The notes: generated by a model from the sequence alone, not told the origin. A stretch of DNA of 14,846 nt from JASHVB01 sp035486135 (GCA_035486135.1 DATHNI010000359.1:1-14846), one strand, 5' to 3'; positions 1 to 7,555 are shown, numbered from the stretch's first letter. Program-made: numbers and translations.

Positions 1-1
1 C

Positions 2-304
2 TTGCCCAACAATCAGGAACTCGCCGACATGGCGCCGCCCGGCCTGTTCAGCGAAGCCGGCTATGCGGGCGTCGGCTTCTCGATCGGTTGCGGGGTGAAC
101 ATCAACGTTGCCAAGACGCGCGTGCCCGGCACGCTGGGCGAATATTTCTGGGGCGGCGCGGCTTCCACGGCGTTCTGGATCGATCCGAAGGAAGAACTGA
201 CGGTGGTGTTCATGACGCAGGTCATGGGCAGCGACGTGCGGCTGACACTGCGTCGCGATCTGCGCACGCTGGTCTATTCAGCGATGACCGAGTCGTTTTC
301 GTAA
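2..304 (+). CDS. Serine hydrolase, beta-lactamase family (3' end only)
   Basis: This is the C-terminal 100 residues of a gene that begins before the window; the frame is open from the left edge to the TAA at 302-304. The sequence reads as the last part of a class C beta-lactamase/esterase (EstB-like, PF00144) domain. It has the glycine-rich GYAGVGFSIGCGV strand, then GEYFWGGAASTAFWIDP, where WGG stands at the place of the family's third conserved box (KTG/HxG) on the beta-strand lining the active site, then the closing strand TVVFMTQVMG. The SxxK nucleophile and the YxN motif would lie upstream and cannot be seen. Enzymes of this family hydrolyse esters or amide-like bonds, and antibiotic resistance should not be assumed. 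The gene converges on the MFS transporter gene at 470-1768. The family call is good; the substrate is unknown. Confidence 0.85.
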   Translation: MPNNQELADMAPPGLFSEAGYAGVGFSIGCGVNINVAKTRVPGTLGEYFWGGAASTAFWIDPKEELTVVFMTQVMGSDVRLTLRRDLRTLVYSAMTESFS

Positions 305-320
305 CGGCGTCGGCCGCCCG

Positions 321-416
321 CACGTCATGGCCGGGCTTGACCCGGCCATCTATGGGGGCACTCTGCCGCGAGAGGGTGCCGCGACAGATGGCCGGGTCAA
401 GCCCGGCCATGACGTG
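321..416. repeat. 31-bp-arm inverted repeat between convergent genes
   Basis: The arms 321-351 and 386-416 are perfect reverse complements over 31 bases. The span between them carries a second, weaker dyad (ggcactct against agagggtgcc). A further copy of the last 18 bases of the right arm follows at 420-437 (aagcccggccatgacgtg). The element lies between the stop of the beta-lactamase-like gene (304) and the stop of the MFS gene (470), so an RNA hairpin here could end transcription from both sides, although no T-tract follows. Read as protein, the arms give the MAGLDPAI / GRVKPGHDV peptides that recur in spurious ORFs of alphaproteobacterial genomes. I therefore take it as one copy of a dispersed intergenic palindromic repeat. 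Confidence 0.85.
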
Positions 417-469
417 CGGAAGCCCGGCCATGACGTGCAGGCGGCGGCGTGCCGCACCGCGCCGCGCGA

Positions 470-1768
470 TCAAGCAGGTGCAGTCGCGAATTTCTCCAAC
501 TCGACCTCGTCGATCACCGTCGTCATCGCGAACTGGAACAACGCCGCGCCGATCAAGGTAATGACCGCGCCGATCGCCAACGCGACGACGAACGAGCCGG
601 TCACGTCCACGATAAAACCGGTCAGGATCGGTGACAGCGTACCGCCCAGGAAACCCGCAAAGTTCTGGTTGCTGGCGGCGGACGCGCAATAGGCCTGCGG
701 TGTCACCGCGGTCACCAAAATCCATTTGCAGGTGATGCCGAACTGCATGAAGAACATCGAGATCGCGATGCAGGCGATCGCGGTGCCGGCGCCGGTGGCC
801 ATCGCCGCCAACCCGGTGAACAAGGCCGAGCCGAGCAATCCGAGGATCAACGGCGTGCGGCGGCTGGCGATCAGGTCCATGCCGCGTTTGACCAGCCGAT
901 CCGACACGTAGCCCCCGCACAGCGCGCCGAAGAACGCGCAGATCAACGGCACCGAAGCCAGGAACCCGGTCTTGGCGATACTGATGTGCTGCTGCATTTC
1001 CAGATAGGCCGGCAGCCACGTCTGATACATCCAGGTGATGTAGCCGGTGCAGAACGCGCCCAGCATCAGCACCCACATCGCACGGAACCGGAACAGCGAT
1101 GTCCACTGGCGGAGCGAAACCGAAGATTTGGCCTCGCGGTTCGGCCGCAGGTATTCTTCGTCCTGCGGACCCAGCACCTGCGCCCTGGGGTCGCGGTAGA
1201 TCAGGAACCAGAGGACGGCAGCGGCGACTCCGGCCAGCCCCATGACGATGAACATCACCCGCCAATTGAAGGCCAGCATCAGCCCGGTCAGGATCGGCGG
1301 CGCGAGCGTCGGGCCGATATAGGCGCCGGACGTATAAACGCCGCTGGGTGTCCCGCGGTCCTTGACGTCGAACCAATCGCTGACCGATCGCGTCGCCGAG
1401 GGGAAGCACGGAGCCTCGGTGGCGCCGAGCCCGATCCTCGACAGCATCAGCAGGAAATAAGTGCTGGCGATTCCGCCGGCCGCCTGGCACAGCGACCACG
1501 CCACCATGGCCGCGCCCACCAGGAATTTCGGGCCGATCCGATCGAGCAAATAGCCTGATGGCAACTGGGCAATCCCGTAGGTCAGCGCCCAGGCCGAGCC
1601 CAGCGCGCCGATCGCGGTGGCGTTGATCCCGAATTCCTGGCGGATCCTGAGGTTGCCGATCGCAAGGGTCGAACGATCCATGTAATTCAAGGCAATCGCA
1701 GCGGTGACGAGGATGATCGCAATCCACTGCATGCGACGAAGCTGACGTGACGGGCCGTTGACCGACAT
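470..1768 (-). CDS. MFS transporter, anion:cation symporter (ACS) type
   Basis: This 432-residue inner-membrane protein is rich in hydrophobic segments that fit the 12-helix major facilitator fold. The N-terminal helix carries LNYMDR (residues 27-32), typical of the ACS group (sugar-acid, tartrate, phthalate and related organic-anion symporters). The loop between helices 2 and 3 has SGYLLDRIGPK (71-81), the MFS motif A, and a second motif-A-like loop, GYVSDRLVKRG, lies in the second half. The start at 1768 is preferred because GGGGGAAGAGC precedes the ATG; the frame stays open to 1843, but no better ribosome site is seen there. The gene is divergent from the CocE-type hydrolase gene across about 230 bp, which suggests uptake of a carboxylated compound handled by the neighbouring enzymes. 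That link is inference and the substrate is not determinable. Confidence 0.9.
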   Translation of the reverse strand: MSVNGPSRQLRRMQWIAIILVTAAIALNYMDRSTLAIGNLRIRQEFGINATAIGALGSAWALTYGIAQLPSGYLLDRIGPKFLVGAAMVAWSLCQAAGGIASTYFLLMLSRIGLGATEAPCFPSATRSVSDWFDVKDRGTPSGVYTSGAYIGPTLAPPILTGLMLAFNWRVMFIVMGLAGVAAAVLWFLIYRDPRAQVLGPQDEEYLRPNREAKSSVSLRQWTSLFRFRAMWVLMLGAFCTGYITWMYQTWLPAYLEMQQHISIAKTGFLASVPLICAFFGALCGGYVSDRLVKRGMDLIASRRTPLILGLLGSALFTGLAAMATGAGTAIACIAISMFFMQFGITCKWILVTAVTPQAYCASAASNQNFAGFLGGTLSPILTGFIVDVTGSFVVALAIGAVITLIGAALFQFAMTTVIDEVELEKFATAPA

Positions 1769-1997
1769 GCTCTTCCCCCTGGTGCGCACCGCGAGGCTCG
1801 GGCCAAGCGGCTTTGATCCTGGAATACTCCACGGTTGCCTCAAAGTAAAAAAGGACTTTCACGCAGATCGAGATGAACATCACGATGGGATGAACGGACC
1901 GGTGTGCGTTGCAGGCGAGGCCGATCCTTGGCACCCTGGCCCGCAGCCAACGGTATCGTGCTAACGTCACCCGTTTTCCACACGGCGGATCGCGCTC
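1769..1997. promoter_or_regulatory. Divergent intergenic region, transporter / CocE hydrolase
   Basis: This 229-bp spacer separates the minus-strand MFS gene from the plus-strand hydrolase gene, so promoters for both should lie here. The only clear departure from the local base composition is the A-rich patch at 1842-1859, where aaagt and acttt form a short dyad around aaaaaagg. I cannot assign a convincing -35/-10 pair on either strand, and no regulator gene is present in the window next to it. Confidence 0.35.
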
Positions 1998-3932
1998 TTG
2001 ATCGTCACCCAATTCCCCCACGAAGTAAGCGAGATCGAGAACACCCTGATTCCGTTGCAGGACGGAACCAACCTGGCCGCCCGCATCTGGCTGCCGGTCG
2101 ACGCCGCCCGCAATCCGGTGCCGGCGATCCTCGAGTACCTGCCCTACCGCAAGCGAACGGGCACGTATGAGCGTGACGCTCTGACGCACCCCTATCTCGC
2201 CGGCCACGGCTACGCCGCCGTTCGTGTCGATATTCGCGGCAGCGGCGAATCAGATGGCCTGTTGTTCGACGAGTACGCCCAACAGGAACAGGACGACGCA
2301 CTGGAAATCATCGCGTGGCTGGCAGCGCAGCCGTGGTGCAGTGGTGCTGTCGGCATGATGGGAATCTCCTGGGGCGGCTTCAACGCATTGCAGGTCGCCG
2401 CGCTGCGCCCGCCGGCGTTGAAGGCGATCATCACGCTTTGCTCCACCGACGATCGCTATCGCGACGATGTGCATTACATGGGGGGAGGCCTGCTTCGGGC
2501 CGGATTCGGTTGGGCATCGTTCCTGTTCGGCGCGATGTGCCACCCGCCGGACCCCGCGCTTGTCGGCGACCGCTGGAAGGCGATGTGGCTGGAGCGCCTG
2601 AATAACCTGCCGCTGTTCCTGGAGCTTTGGACACGGCACCAGTGGCGCGACGACTATTGGAAGCACGGCTCGATCTGCGAGGACTACGCTGCGATCCAAT
2701 GTCCGGTCTTCGCGGTCGGCGGCTGGACCGACGGCTATACCAACACCATCCCGCGTTTGCTCCAACACCTGGCGGTGCCGCGCAAGGGCCTGATCGGACC
2801 ATGGGCACACGCCTATCCGCATTTCGCCTTGCCGGGCCCACAAATCGGTTTCCTCCAGGAGGCGTTGCGCTGGTGGGATCATTGGTTGAAGGGTCTTGAT
2901 AATGGTGTGATGGACGAACCCATGCTGCGCGCATGGATGACGGAAAGCGTGCGGCCCGCGCCGTTTCACCAGGAACTGCCAGGACGCTGGATTGCCGAAC
3001 CATCGTGGCCACCGCCGGGCGTCGTGATGCATCGCCTTTGCCTCACCGATGCAGGGCTGCGCACTGACCCTGCACCGTTGACGGCGCGTAGCATTTGCTC
3101 CGCGCAAACTGTCGGCAGCAACGGCGGAAGCTGGTGCCCGTTCGGCCGCGCCGCCGACCTGGCGGGTGAGCAACGGGAAGACGATGCCCGGTCGCTGGTG
3201 TTCGACACCGCACCACTCGATACACGCATCGAGATCCTCGGAGCGCCGGTCGTTACGCTCGACCTGGCCGTTGACCGGCCGGTTGCGAACCTGGCCGTCC
3301 GGCTGTGCGACGTGCATCCGGATGCCGCATCACTGCGGGTCAGCTTCGGCGTTTTGAACCTGACGCACCGGGACGGACACGCAGCGCCGGCGCCGTTGGT
3401 GCCGGGCCAGCGCTATACCGTACGCATCCAGCTCAATGACGCGGGCTCGGTATTTCCGGTTGGGCACAGGATCCGGGTGGCGCTTTCCACGACGTACTGG
3501 CCGATGGTGTGGCCAGCCCCTGACAACGCAACGGTAACGCTCTTCGGCGGATCGCTTGACCTGCCGGTGCGCGTGCCCTCCGCCGCCGACGCGCTGCTGC
3601 CGGTGCTGCCCGAACCCGAGACCGCGCCGCCCGAGCCAACAACGAACATTCGTCAGGGGGTGGTGCGGATCGACAGGCTGGGGTTGGAACTGGGCACCGA
3701 GGGAAACTTCAACGCCCATATCGACGAGAACGATCCGCTCAGCGCGGCGACCGAAATGCGCCAGACACAGACGGTCTCGCGCGGCACGTGGCAAATCCGG
3801 ATCGAGACGCAATTGCGTCTGTCGTGCACGCACGACGAATTCCTGATACGCGCGACGATGCGGGCCTGCGAAGGGGACACCGAGATCTGCCATCGCTCAT
3901 GGGACAGCAGCGTGCCACGACATCTCGTTTAG
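1998..3932 (+). CDS. CocE/NonD family hydrolase (X-Pro dipeptidyl-peptidase S15 type)
   Basis: This 644-residue alpha/beta hydrolase has a C-terminal jelly-roll domain. Visible landmarks are LEYLPYRKR (46-53), VDIRGSGESDG (77-87), the nucleophile elbow GISWGG with Ser124, the acid in GGWTDG (Asp245) and GPWAH with His271. RWWDHWLKG (291-299) closes the catalytic domain, and the beta-rich C-terminal domain (PF08530) runs from about 305 to 560. Cocaine esterase has this Ser-Asp-His triad and domain order but is about 70 residues shorter; here a tail ending WDSSVPRHLV extends the protein. The family cleaves esters, amides or acyl-amino acids, and the substrate is not predictable. The start is TTG: an in-frame stop (TAA, 1962-1964) lies just upstream and no ATG or GTG intervenes. 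The ribosome site (ggcgga) is weak, so expression may be low or depend on leader structure. A ThuA-like gene follows 107 bp downstream. Confidence 0.9.
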   Translation: MIVTQFPHEVSEIENTLIPLQDGTNLAARIWLPVDAARNPVPAILEYLPYRKRTGTYERDALTHPYLAGHGYAAVRVDIRGSGESDGLLFDEYAQQEQDDALEIIAWLAAQPWCSGAVGMMGISWGGFNALQVAALRPPALKAIITLCSTDDRYRDDVHYMGGGLLRAGFGWASFLFGAMCHPPDPALVGDRWKAMWLERLNNLPLFLELWTRHQWRDDYWKHGSICEDYAAIQCPVFAVGGWTDGYTNTIPRLLQHLAVPRKGLIGPWAHAYPHFALPGPQIGFLQEALRWWDHWLKGLDNGVMDEPMLRAWMTESVRPAPFHQELPGRWIAEPSWPPPGVVMHRLCLTDAGLRTDPAPLTARSICSAQTVGSNGGSWCPFGRAADLAGEQREDDARSLVFDTAPLDTRIEILGAPVVTLDLAVDRPVANLAVRLCDVHPDAASLRVSFGVLNLTHRDGHAAPAPLVPGQRYTVRIQLNDAGSVFPVGHRIRVALSTTYWPMVWPAPDNATVTLFGGSLDLPVRVPSAADALLPVLPEPETAPPEPTTNIRQGVVRIDRLGLELGTEGNFNAHIDENDPLSAATEMRQTQTVSRGTWQIRIETQLRLSCTHDEFLIRATMRACEGDTEICHRSWDSSVPRHLV

Positions 3933-4039
3933 CGGCGCTTGGCGTCCGGCCAGATCGGCCGCAAGATGCCGCCGGCAAGACGAGCCGAACCTAAAGATCA
4001 GGCGCAGCAGGGCCGACACATGGGGAGCGAGGTGATCCG

Positions 4040-4849
4040 ATGAAAGGGCAGACATCCGGCCGCGTGCATCTTATTTGCGGCGGATTTCCGCCCGGCTCAC
4101 ATGCCGGGCACGATCACGACCATGCCCGCCTGAGACTCCTGCAGTTGCTGGCTGAACGAGACATTGCGGCCTCGGTCGCCAACGACTTCGCGGACGTCGA
4201 GAAGTGGCTGCCCGTCAGCCGGTTGCTGATCAGCTATGTGGCCGGCCCCTATCCCGACGCAGCGCAATGCCGCGCCATCCGCACATGGTTGCAGGCAGGC
4301 GGCCACTGGCTGGGCCTGCACGGCACCAGCGGCGGCCGCGCCGAGCGCGTGGAAGGCATGCGCCAACGCCGCACCGTCAAGGCCGAGCACCACGCCTTGC
4401 TCGGCAGCTACTTCCTGACCCATCCACCGATCTGCAAGTTCCGCGTTGACGTCACCGACATGGACCATCCGCTCACAAGGGGACTGGGCGGGTCGTTCAA
4501 TGTCGAGGACGAACCCTACTTCATCGAATTGCAAGATCCGGCCTCGACACGGATCCTGCTGACCGCGGAGTACGGTCCGGGCGCTGTATCACCCAGCATC
4601 GGCACGCTGTACCCCTCGGACACGTCGCTGCAATCCGACGGCAAGACGCGCGTGCTCGGCTATACGCGCCCGGTCGGCGACGGCGGGGTGACGTACTTTG
4701 CGCTCGGCCATTGCCACAACCCCGCGATCAGCGCGACCCGAACCGCCGCCGCCAACGAGACGACGCCGGCCACGTTCCGGGGCGCGTGGGACTCCGACGC
4801 CTTCATCGGGTTGCTACGCAATGCCATCGCGTCGGGCGTGGACGCCTGA
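4040..4849 (+). CDS. ThuA-like domain protein
   Basis: This 269-residue protein has the ThuA (trehalose-utilisation, PF06283) glutamine-amidotransferase-like fold. Recognisable parts are VHLICGGF near the N-terminus, GGHWLGLHGTSGG (87-99) at the strand-turn of the fold, the block GSYFLTHPPICKFRV (122-136), DMDHPLTRGLGGSFNVEDEPY (140-160, in two adjoining motifs), and VTYFALGHCHNP (217-228). The protein also has a His/Asp cluster, HAGHDHDH (21-28), which could bind a metal. ThuA proteins act in the handling of disaccharides and keto-sugars, but most family members have no assigned reaction, and I assign none here. The ATG at 4040 follows GAGGTGA at a good distance. The gene lies in the same direction as the CocE-type gene and ends only 18 bp from the convergent HD-domain gene. 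Confidence 0.88.
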   Translation: MKGQTSGRVHLICGGFPPGSHAGHDHDHARLRLLQLLAERDIAASVANDFADVEKWLPVSRLLISYVAGPYPDAAQCRAIRTWLQAGGHWLGLHGTSGGRAERVEGMRQRRTVKAEHHALLGSYFLTHPPICKFRVDVTDMDHPLTRGLGGSFNVEDEPYFIELQDPASTRILLTAEYGPGAVSPSIGTLYPSDTSLQSDGKTRVLGYTRPVGDGGVTYFALGHCHNPAISATRTAAANETTPATFRGAWDSDAFIGLLRNAIASGVDA

Positions 4850-4867
4850 TACGGACGCCCACGCCTC

Positions 4868-5629
4868 CTACAGATACTTCGCCGGCCGGATCATCGCCCG
4901 CCACATATGGGCGACCGGGCTGTTGTCGAAACCCAGCCCTTGCTCCGGCTGGCGGAAGTTGCGGCCGATCACGTCGGTGAATTCTTCGAGTTCGACCTTC
5001 ACGTCCGGATCGAACGAATAGATGTCGTGCACCGTGATCATCCGGCCCGACATGTACCATTTGTGGTTGCGCATCCGCTGGTAGTCTGCCTCGACATACG
5101 GATCGGGACGGTAATCGGCGCCGAATGTCTTTATGTACGATTGCGGGTATTCGTAGCCGACCGACTCGTCGGGATAGAAACGCAGCACCTGGTGGGCGCG
5201 GATGGCCCAGGTCACTTCCTCATCGACATAGGGCTCGACAAGCTGCGCGCCCCAATAGCCATGGTCGCCACGAATGAAACCGATCGTCGAGATGTCATGC
5301 AACAGGCAGGCGAGCACCATGTTGTCCGGTAGCCCGGCCTTGACCGCGTGCCTGGCGCTCTGCAGCAGGTGTGCGGCCGGCCCGAAGCGGTATTTGAAGA
5401 AATCCATCAGCGTCGGCTGCGCTGGCATCGCCGGCAGGCGCGGATCGTCGCCCATCAGCACGCGCGCATTCGGATTGCCGGCCATCAGCTTTGCGGCGTT
5501 CGGCGGCGGACCCATGTCGCCCTCCGCCATGCTGTAAAGCCGCGATTTGATGACGATATAGTCGAGCTCTTTGCTCATTTGCTCTTCGAGCGCGTCGGCA
5601 CGCTGGGACAGCGTCGCTGTGTCGTTCAC
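4868..5629 (-). CDS. HD-domain protein, di-metal type
   Basis: This 253-residue cytosolic protein has an HD-domain pattern: His87 and/or His94 (AHLLQSARHA), His111-Asp112 (LLHD), His123 (RGDHGYWGAQL), His146 (RAHQ), and Asp202 or Asp207 (VHDIYSFD). His-HD-His-His-Asp is the ligand set of binuclear HD proteins. In that group, PhnZ and myo-inositol oxygenase are di-iron oxygenases, while others are phosphohydrolases. I cannot tell which applies. The absence of any nucleotide-signalling domain and the surrounding NAD(P)-linked enzymes fit a metabolic role. The start is GTG at 5629, preceded by AAGGAGGAACCCG, a very strong ribosome site that settles the choice. The stop is TAG at 4868-4870, 18 bp from the convergent ThuA-like gene. 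It is the last gene of the minus-strand block CMD-SDR-AKR-HD. Confidence 0.8.
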   Translation of the reverse strand: MNDTATLSQRADALEEQMSKELDYIVIKSRLYSMAEGDMGPPPNAAKLMAGNPNARVLMGDDPRLPAMPAQPTLMDFFKYRFGPAAHLLQSARHAVKAGLPDNMVLACLLHDISTIGFIRGDHGYWGAQLVEPYVDEEVTWAIRAHQVLRFYPDESVGYEYPQSYIKTFGADYRPDPYVEADYQRMRNHKWYMSGRMITVHDIYSFDPDVKVELEEFTDVIGRNFRQPEQGLGFDNSPVAHMWRAMIRPAKYL

Positions 5630-5645
5630 CGGGTTCCTCCTTGCC

Positions 5646-5753
5646 TTATTCCGCGAAGCCTAGCAGATCGCGCTGCCTCGCGTCGACCGGTGTGCCGAAG
5701 TGCGTGGCCATCGTGGCAAGTCCGAGCCCCTGGCTGACGTGCTCGTGGCACAC
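5646..5753 (-). CDS. Possible 35-residue small protein or gene remnant
   Basis: A short frame runs from GTG at 5753 to TAA at 5648-5646. It starts 4 bases after the TGA of the aldo/keto reductase gene and stops 16 bases before the GTG of the HD gene, so it exactly fills that gap. GAGG lies about 9 bases ahead of the GTG. The peptide begins VCHEHVSQGLGL, continues MATHFGTPVDARQ and ends DLLGFAE. It looks like ordinary protein rather than out-of-frame GC-rich noise. It may be a translationally coupled small protein, or the surviving C-terminus of a larger deleted gene. I recognise no family. The frame upstream is closed by a TGA inside the reductase gene, so it is not a longer gene in its present form. 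Confidence 0.35.
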   Translation of the reverse strand: MCHEHVSQGLGLATMATHFGTPVDARQRDLLGFAE

Positions 5754-5757
5754 GGCG

Positions 5758-6615
5758 TCACGCCTCGACGTATCGAGTCCACAGCCCTGTCACATCGATG
5801 CGGCCAGCTTCGTCCCGCCAGGTTGCGACATTGGCGTCCACCTCCTCCGGGGTGCGCATGCCGACCAGCGCGGTGTCGATCAGCGGGTTCGACAACACGA
5901 ACTGGATCAGCGCCGGCGTGTAGTCGAACCGGTCGGCGGGATTTGCGAGCCGAATCCATTTCTGGAAGATGCCCGAGGTGAAGGTCCGCATGGAAATGGT
6001 AAACAGCCCGTGCCGCTTCGCCTCGAACAGGCTGCCGAACGGCCGCGTCGGCTCATAGGGATGTTGCAGCAGCACGTTATAAGAAATCTGCATCGTGTCG
6101 AAGGCGCCGGTATCCATCAGCGCATAGACGCCGTGATTGTTGTCCTCCGAGGTAAAGCCGATCGCCGCGGTAAGGCCTTCCTCGCGCAGCCGCACCAGTT
6201 GGTCCACCATGCCGCCCGCGGCCAGCATCCGCGCCAGGGTTTCGCCGTCGATACTACCGCCGTGGATCTGCAGCAGGTCCACGCGCGGGCGCCTCAGCCG
6301 GCGCAGGCTCGCCTCCAGCGAGCCACGCACATCGGCAGCCGCAGCGAGCGGTACCTTCGTCGCCAGCACCACGCCGGGCACGCCCTCCAGCGCCTCACCC
6401 ATGATTTCTTCGGAGAGCCCATTCCCATAGCCGGGTGCCGCGTCGAAATAGGTGATGCCACGTTCAACCGCGCGGCGCACCGTGGCGAGCGAGACATCGC
6501 GGCGCTGCACCGCATCGTAGGCGCCGAGGTAATTCGTCAGCCCCATCGCCGCGCCACCGAAGCCAAGCCGGCTGGCGACGCAACCGGTGCGCGGGAACAC
6601 GCTGGTCAAGGTCAT
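5758..6615 (-). CDS. Aldo/keto reductase
   Basis: This 285-residue NAD(P)-dependent oxidoreductase has the aldo/keto reductase TIM-barrel fold. The catalytic tetrad can be read directly: Asp58 and Tyr63 in YFDAAPGYGNGLSEE, Lys87 in LATKVPL, and His118 in DLLQIHGG. The C-terminal part contains the usual cofactor-side segment NPLIDTALVGMRTPEEVDAN. The family reduces sugar aldehydes or ketones, or oxidises aldoses, reversibly with NAD(P)H; the length and FDAAPGYG motif suit the bacterial subgroup that includes aldose and fucose dehydrogenases. The ATG at 6615 has GGGGGGAG eight bases upstream. The gene lies 51 bp downstream of the SDR gene and is followed, after the possible small ORF, by the HD gene, suggesting one transcript. 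The substrate is unknown. Confidence 0.92.
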   Translation of the reverse strand: MTLTSVFPRTGCVASRLGFGGAAMGLTNYLGAYDAVQRRDVSLATVRRAVERGITYFDAAPGYGNGLSEEIMGEALEGVPGVVLATKVPLAAAADVRGSLEASLRRLRRPRVDLLQIHGGSIDGETLARMLAAGGMVDQLVRLREEGLTAAIGFTSEDNNHGVYALMDTGAFDTMQISYNVLLQHPYEPTRPFGSLFEAKRHGLFTISMRTFTSGIFQKWIRLANPADRFDYTPALIQFVLSNPLIDTALVGMRTPEEVDANVATWRDEAGRIDVTGLWTRYVEA

Positions 6616-6666
6616 GCTGACATCTCCCCCCGTGTTATCGTCATGCGGATTGGCACGAGGCGGTAA

Positions 6667-7416
6667 TCAGTAATACCCACTCCCACCGTTCACGTGAATC
6701 GTCTGGCCGGTGATGAAGCCACCGTCGTCACTCACCAGGAACAGGCAGGTGGCGGCGATCTCGTCCACCTTGCCTTGACGTCCCAGCGGAATGCCGGCGG
6801 CGTTTGGTGTCCGCCCCTGGTACCACTCGGGATTCGCGCGCGAGGTATCGATGCTGCCCGGCGATACCACGTTGACCCTGATGTTGTGCGGTGCGAACTC
6901 CGAAGCCAGCCCGCGCGCGAACCCTACCAATCCCATCTTGGCCGCGGAGACATGCGCTCGCCCGCTGCCACCCACAAAGGCCCCTTCGCCGGTGAAGAAC
7001 AGGATGCGCCCATAACGGTGCTCGACCATCGACTCGATGACCGCGCGCGTCAGGTACAGCGCGCCATCGAGGACGACCCCGCGCACCGCTTCCCAATCCT
7101 CCGACGTCAGCTCGGTGAACGGCTTATGCGGCCGGATGGCGGCGTTGTTGATCAGGATATCGACGCGGCCGAACGCGGACAGGGCCTGCGCTGCCATCGC
7201 CTCGACCTGATCCTTCCTGGCGATGTCGGCAATGACGGCCATCGCCTTGACTCCCAGGGCCTGGGCTTCGCGCACGACGGCGTCGGCTTCGGCCTGGTTG
7301 GCGCGCGCGTTGACGACGACATTGGCCCCCTCCCCGGCCAGCTTCAGCACCGTTGCGCGGCCTATATTGCGGCCCGACCCGGTCACCAGGGCGACCTTTC
7401 CCTCCAGCTTCCCCAT
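6667..7416 (-). CDS. SDR-fold protein lacking the usual catalytic tetrad residues
   Basis: This 249-residue protein has a Rossmann-fold short-chain dehydrogenase/reductase sequence. The nucleotide-binding loop is VTGSGRNIGRA (11-21). Asn90 to Ala93 gives the structural NNAA motif, and the C-terminus has VNVVSPGSIDT and the closing strand TGQTIHVNGGSGY. The catalytic positions are unusual. The segment GRAHVSAAK (152-160) has Val156 where classical members have Tyr (YxxxK), with only Lys160 kept. The Ser position about 13 residues earlier is Gly143, next to Thr142, in FFTGEG, and the Asn of the tetrad is replaced in RGVVLDG (about Val115). It may be a cofactor-binding protein with different chemistry. 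The ATG at 7416 is preferred over the upstream frame (open to 7518) because GCGGAGC lies nine bases ahead. It is flanked by the CMD and AKR genes. Confidence 0.9.
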   Translation of the reverse strand: MGKLEGKVALVTGSGRNIGRATVLKLAGEGANVVVNARANQAEADAVVREAQALGVKAMAVIADIARKDQVEAMAAQALSAFGRVDILINNAAIRPHKPFTELTSEDWEAVRGVVLDGALYLTRAVIESMVEHRYGRILFFTGEGAFVGGSGRAHVSAAKMGLVGFARGLASEFAPHNIRVNVVSPGSIDTSRANPEWYQGRTPNAAGIPLGRQGKVDEIAATCLFLVSDDGGFITGQTIHVNGGSGYY

Positions 7417-7540
7417 ATTCTTGCTCCGCAGCAAAATATCCGTCGTTCGCAGCATGCACCTGCGCGGCCGTTCAGAGAAGCCAGCCGATAACGTCGTTCC
7501 ACAGAACCCGCCATCCAAAACCTTCAGCGCTGCTCGTACA

Positions 7541-7552
7541 GAACGATCGTTC
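7541..7552. promoter_or_regulatory. Perfect 12-bp palindrome, possible operator
   Basis: gaacgatcgttc is a perfect palindrome located just past the stop of the CMD gene and about 125 bp upstream of the SDR start, within the largest gap (7417-7555) inside the minus-strand catabolic block. Its position would suit an operator for a promoter driving SDR-AKR-HD. No regulator gene is seen nearby, and no clear -35/-10 boxes accompany it. Confidence 0.3.
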
Positions 7553-7555
7553 GCC

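Noticed and set aside
5641..6666. A 341-codon plus-strand frame opposite the aldo/keto reductase
   Set aside because: The minus-strand AKR has its full catalytic tetrad and a good ribosome site. The plus-strand product is low-complexity shadow sequence.
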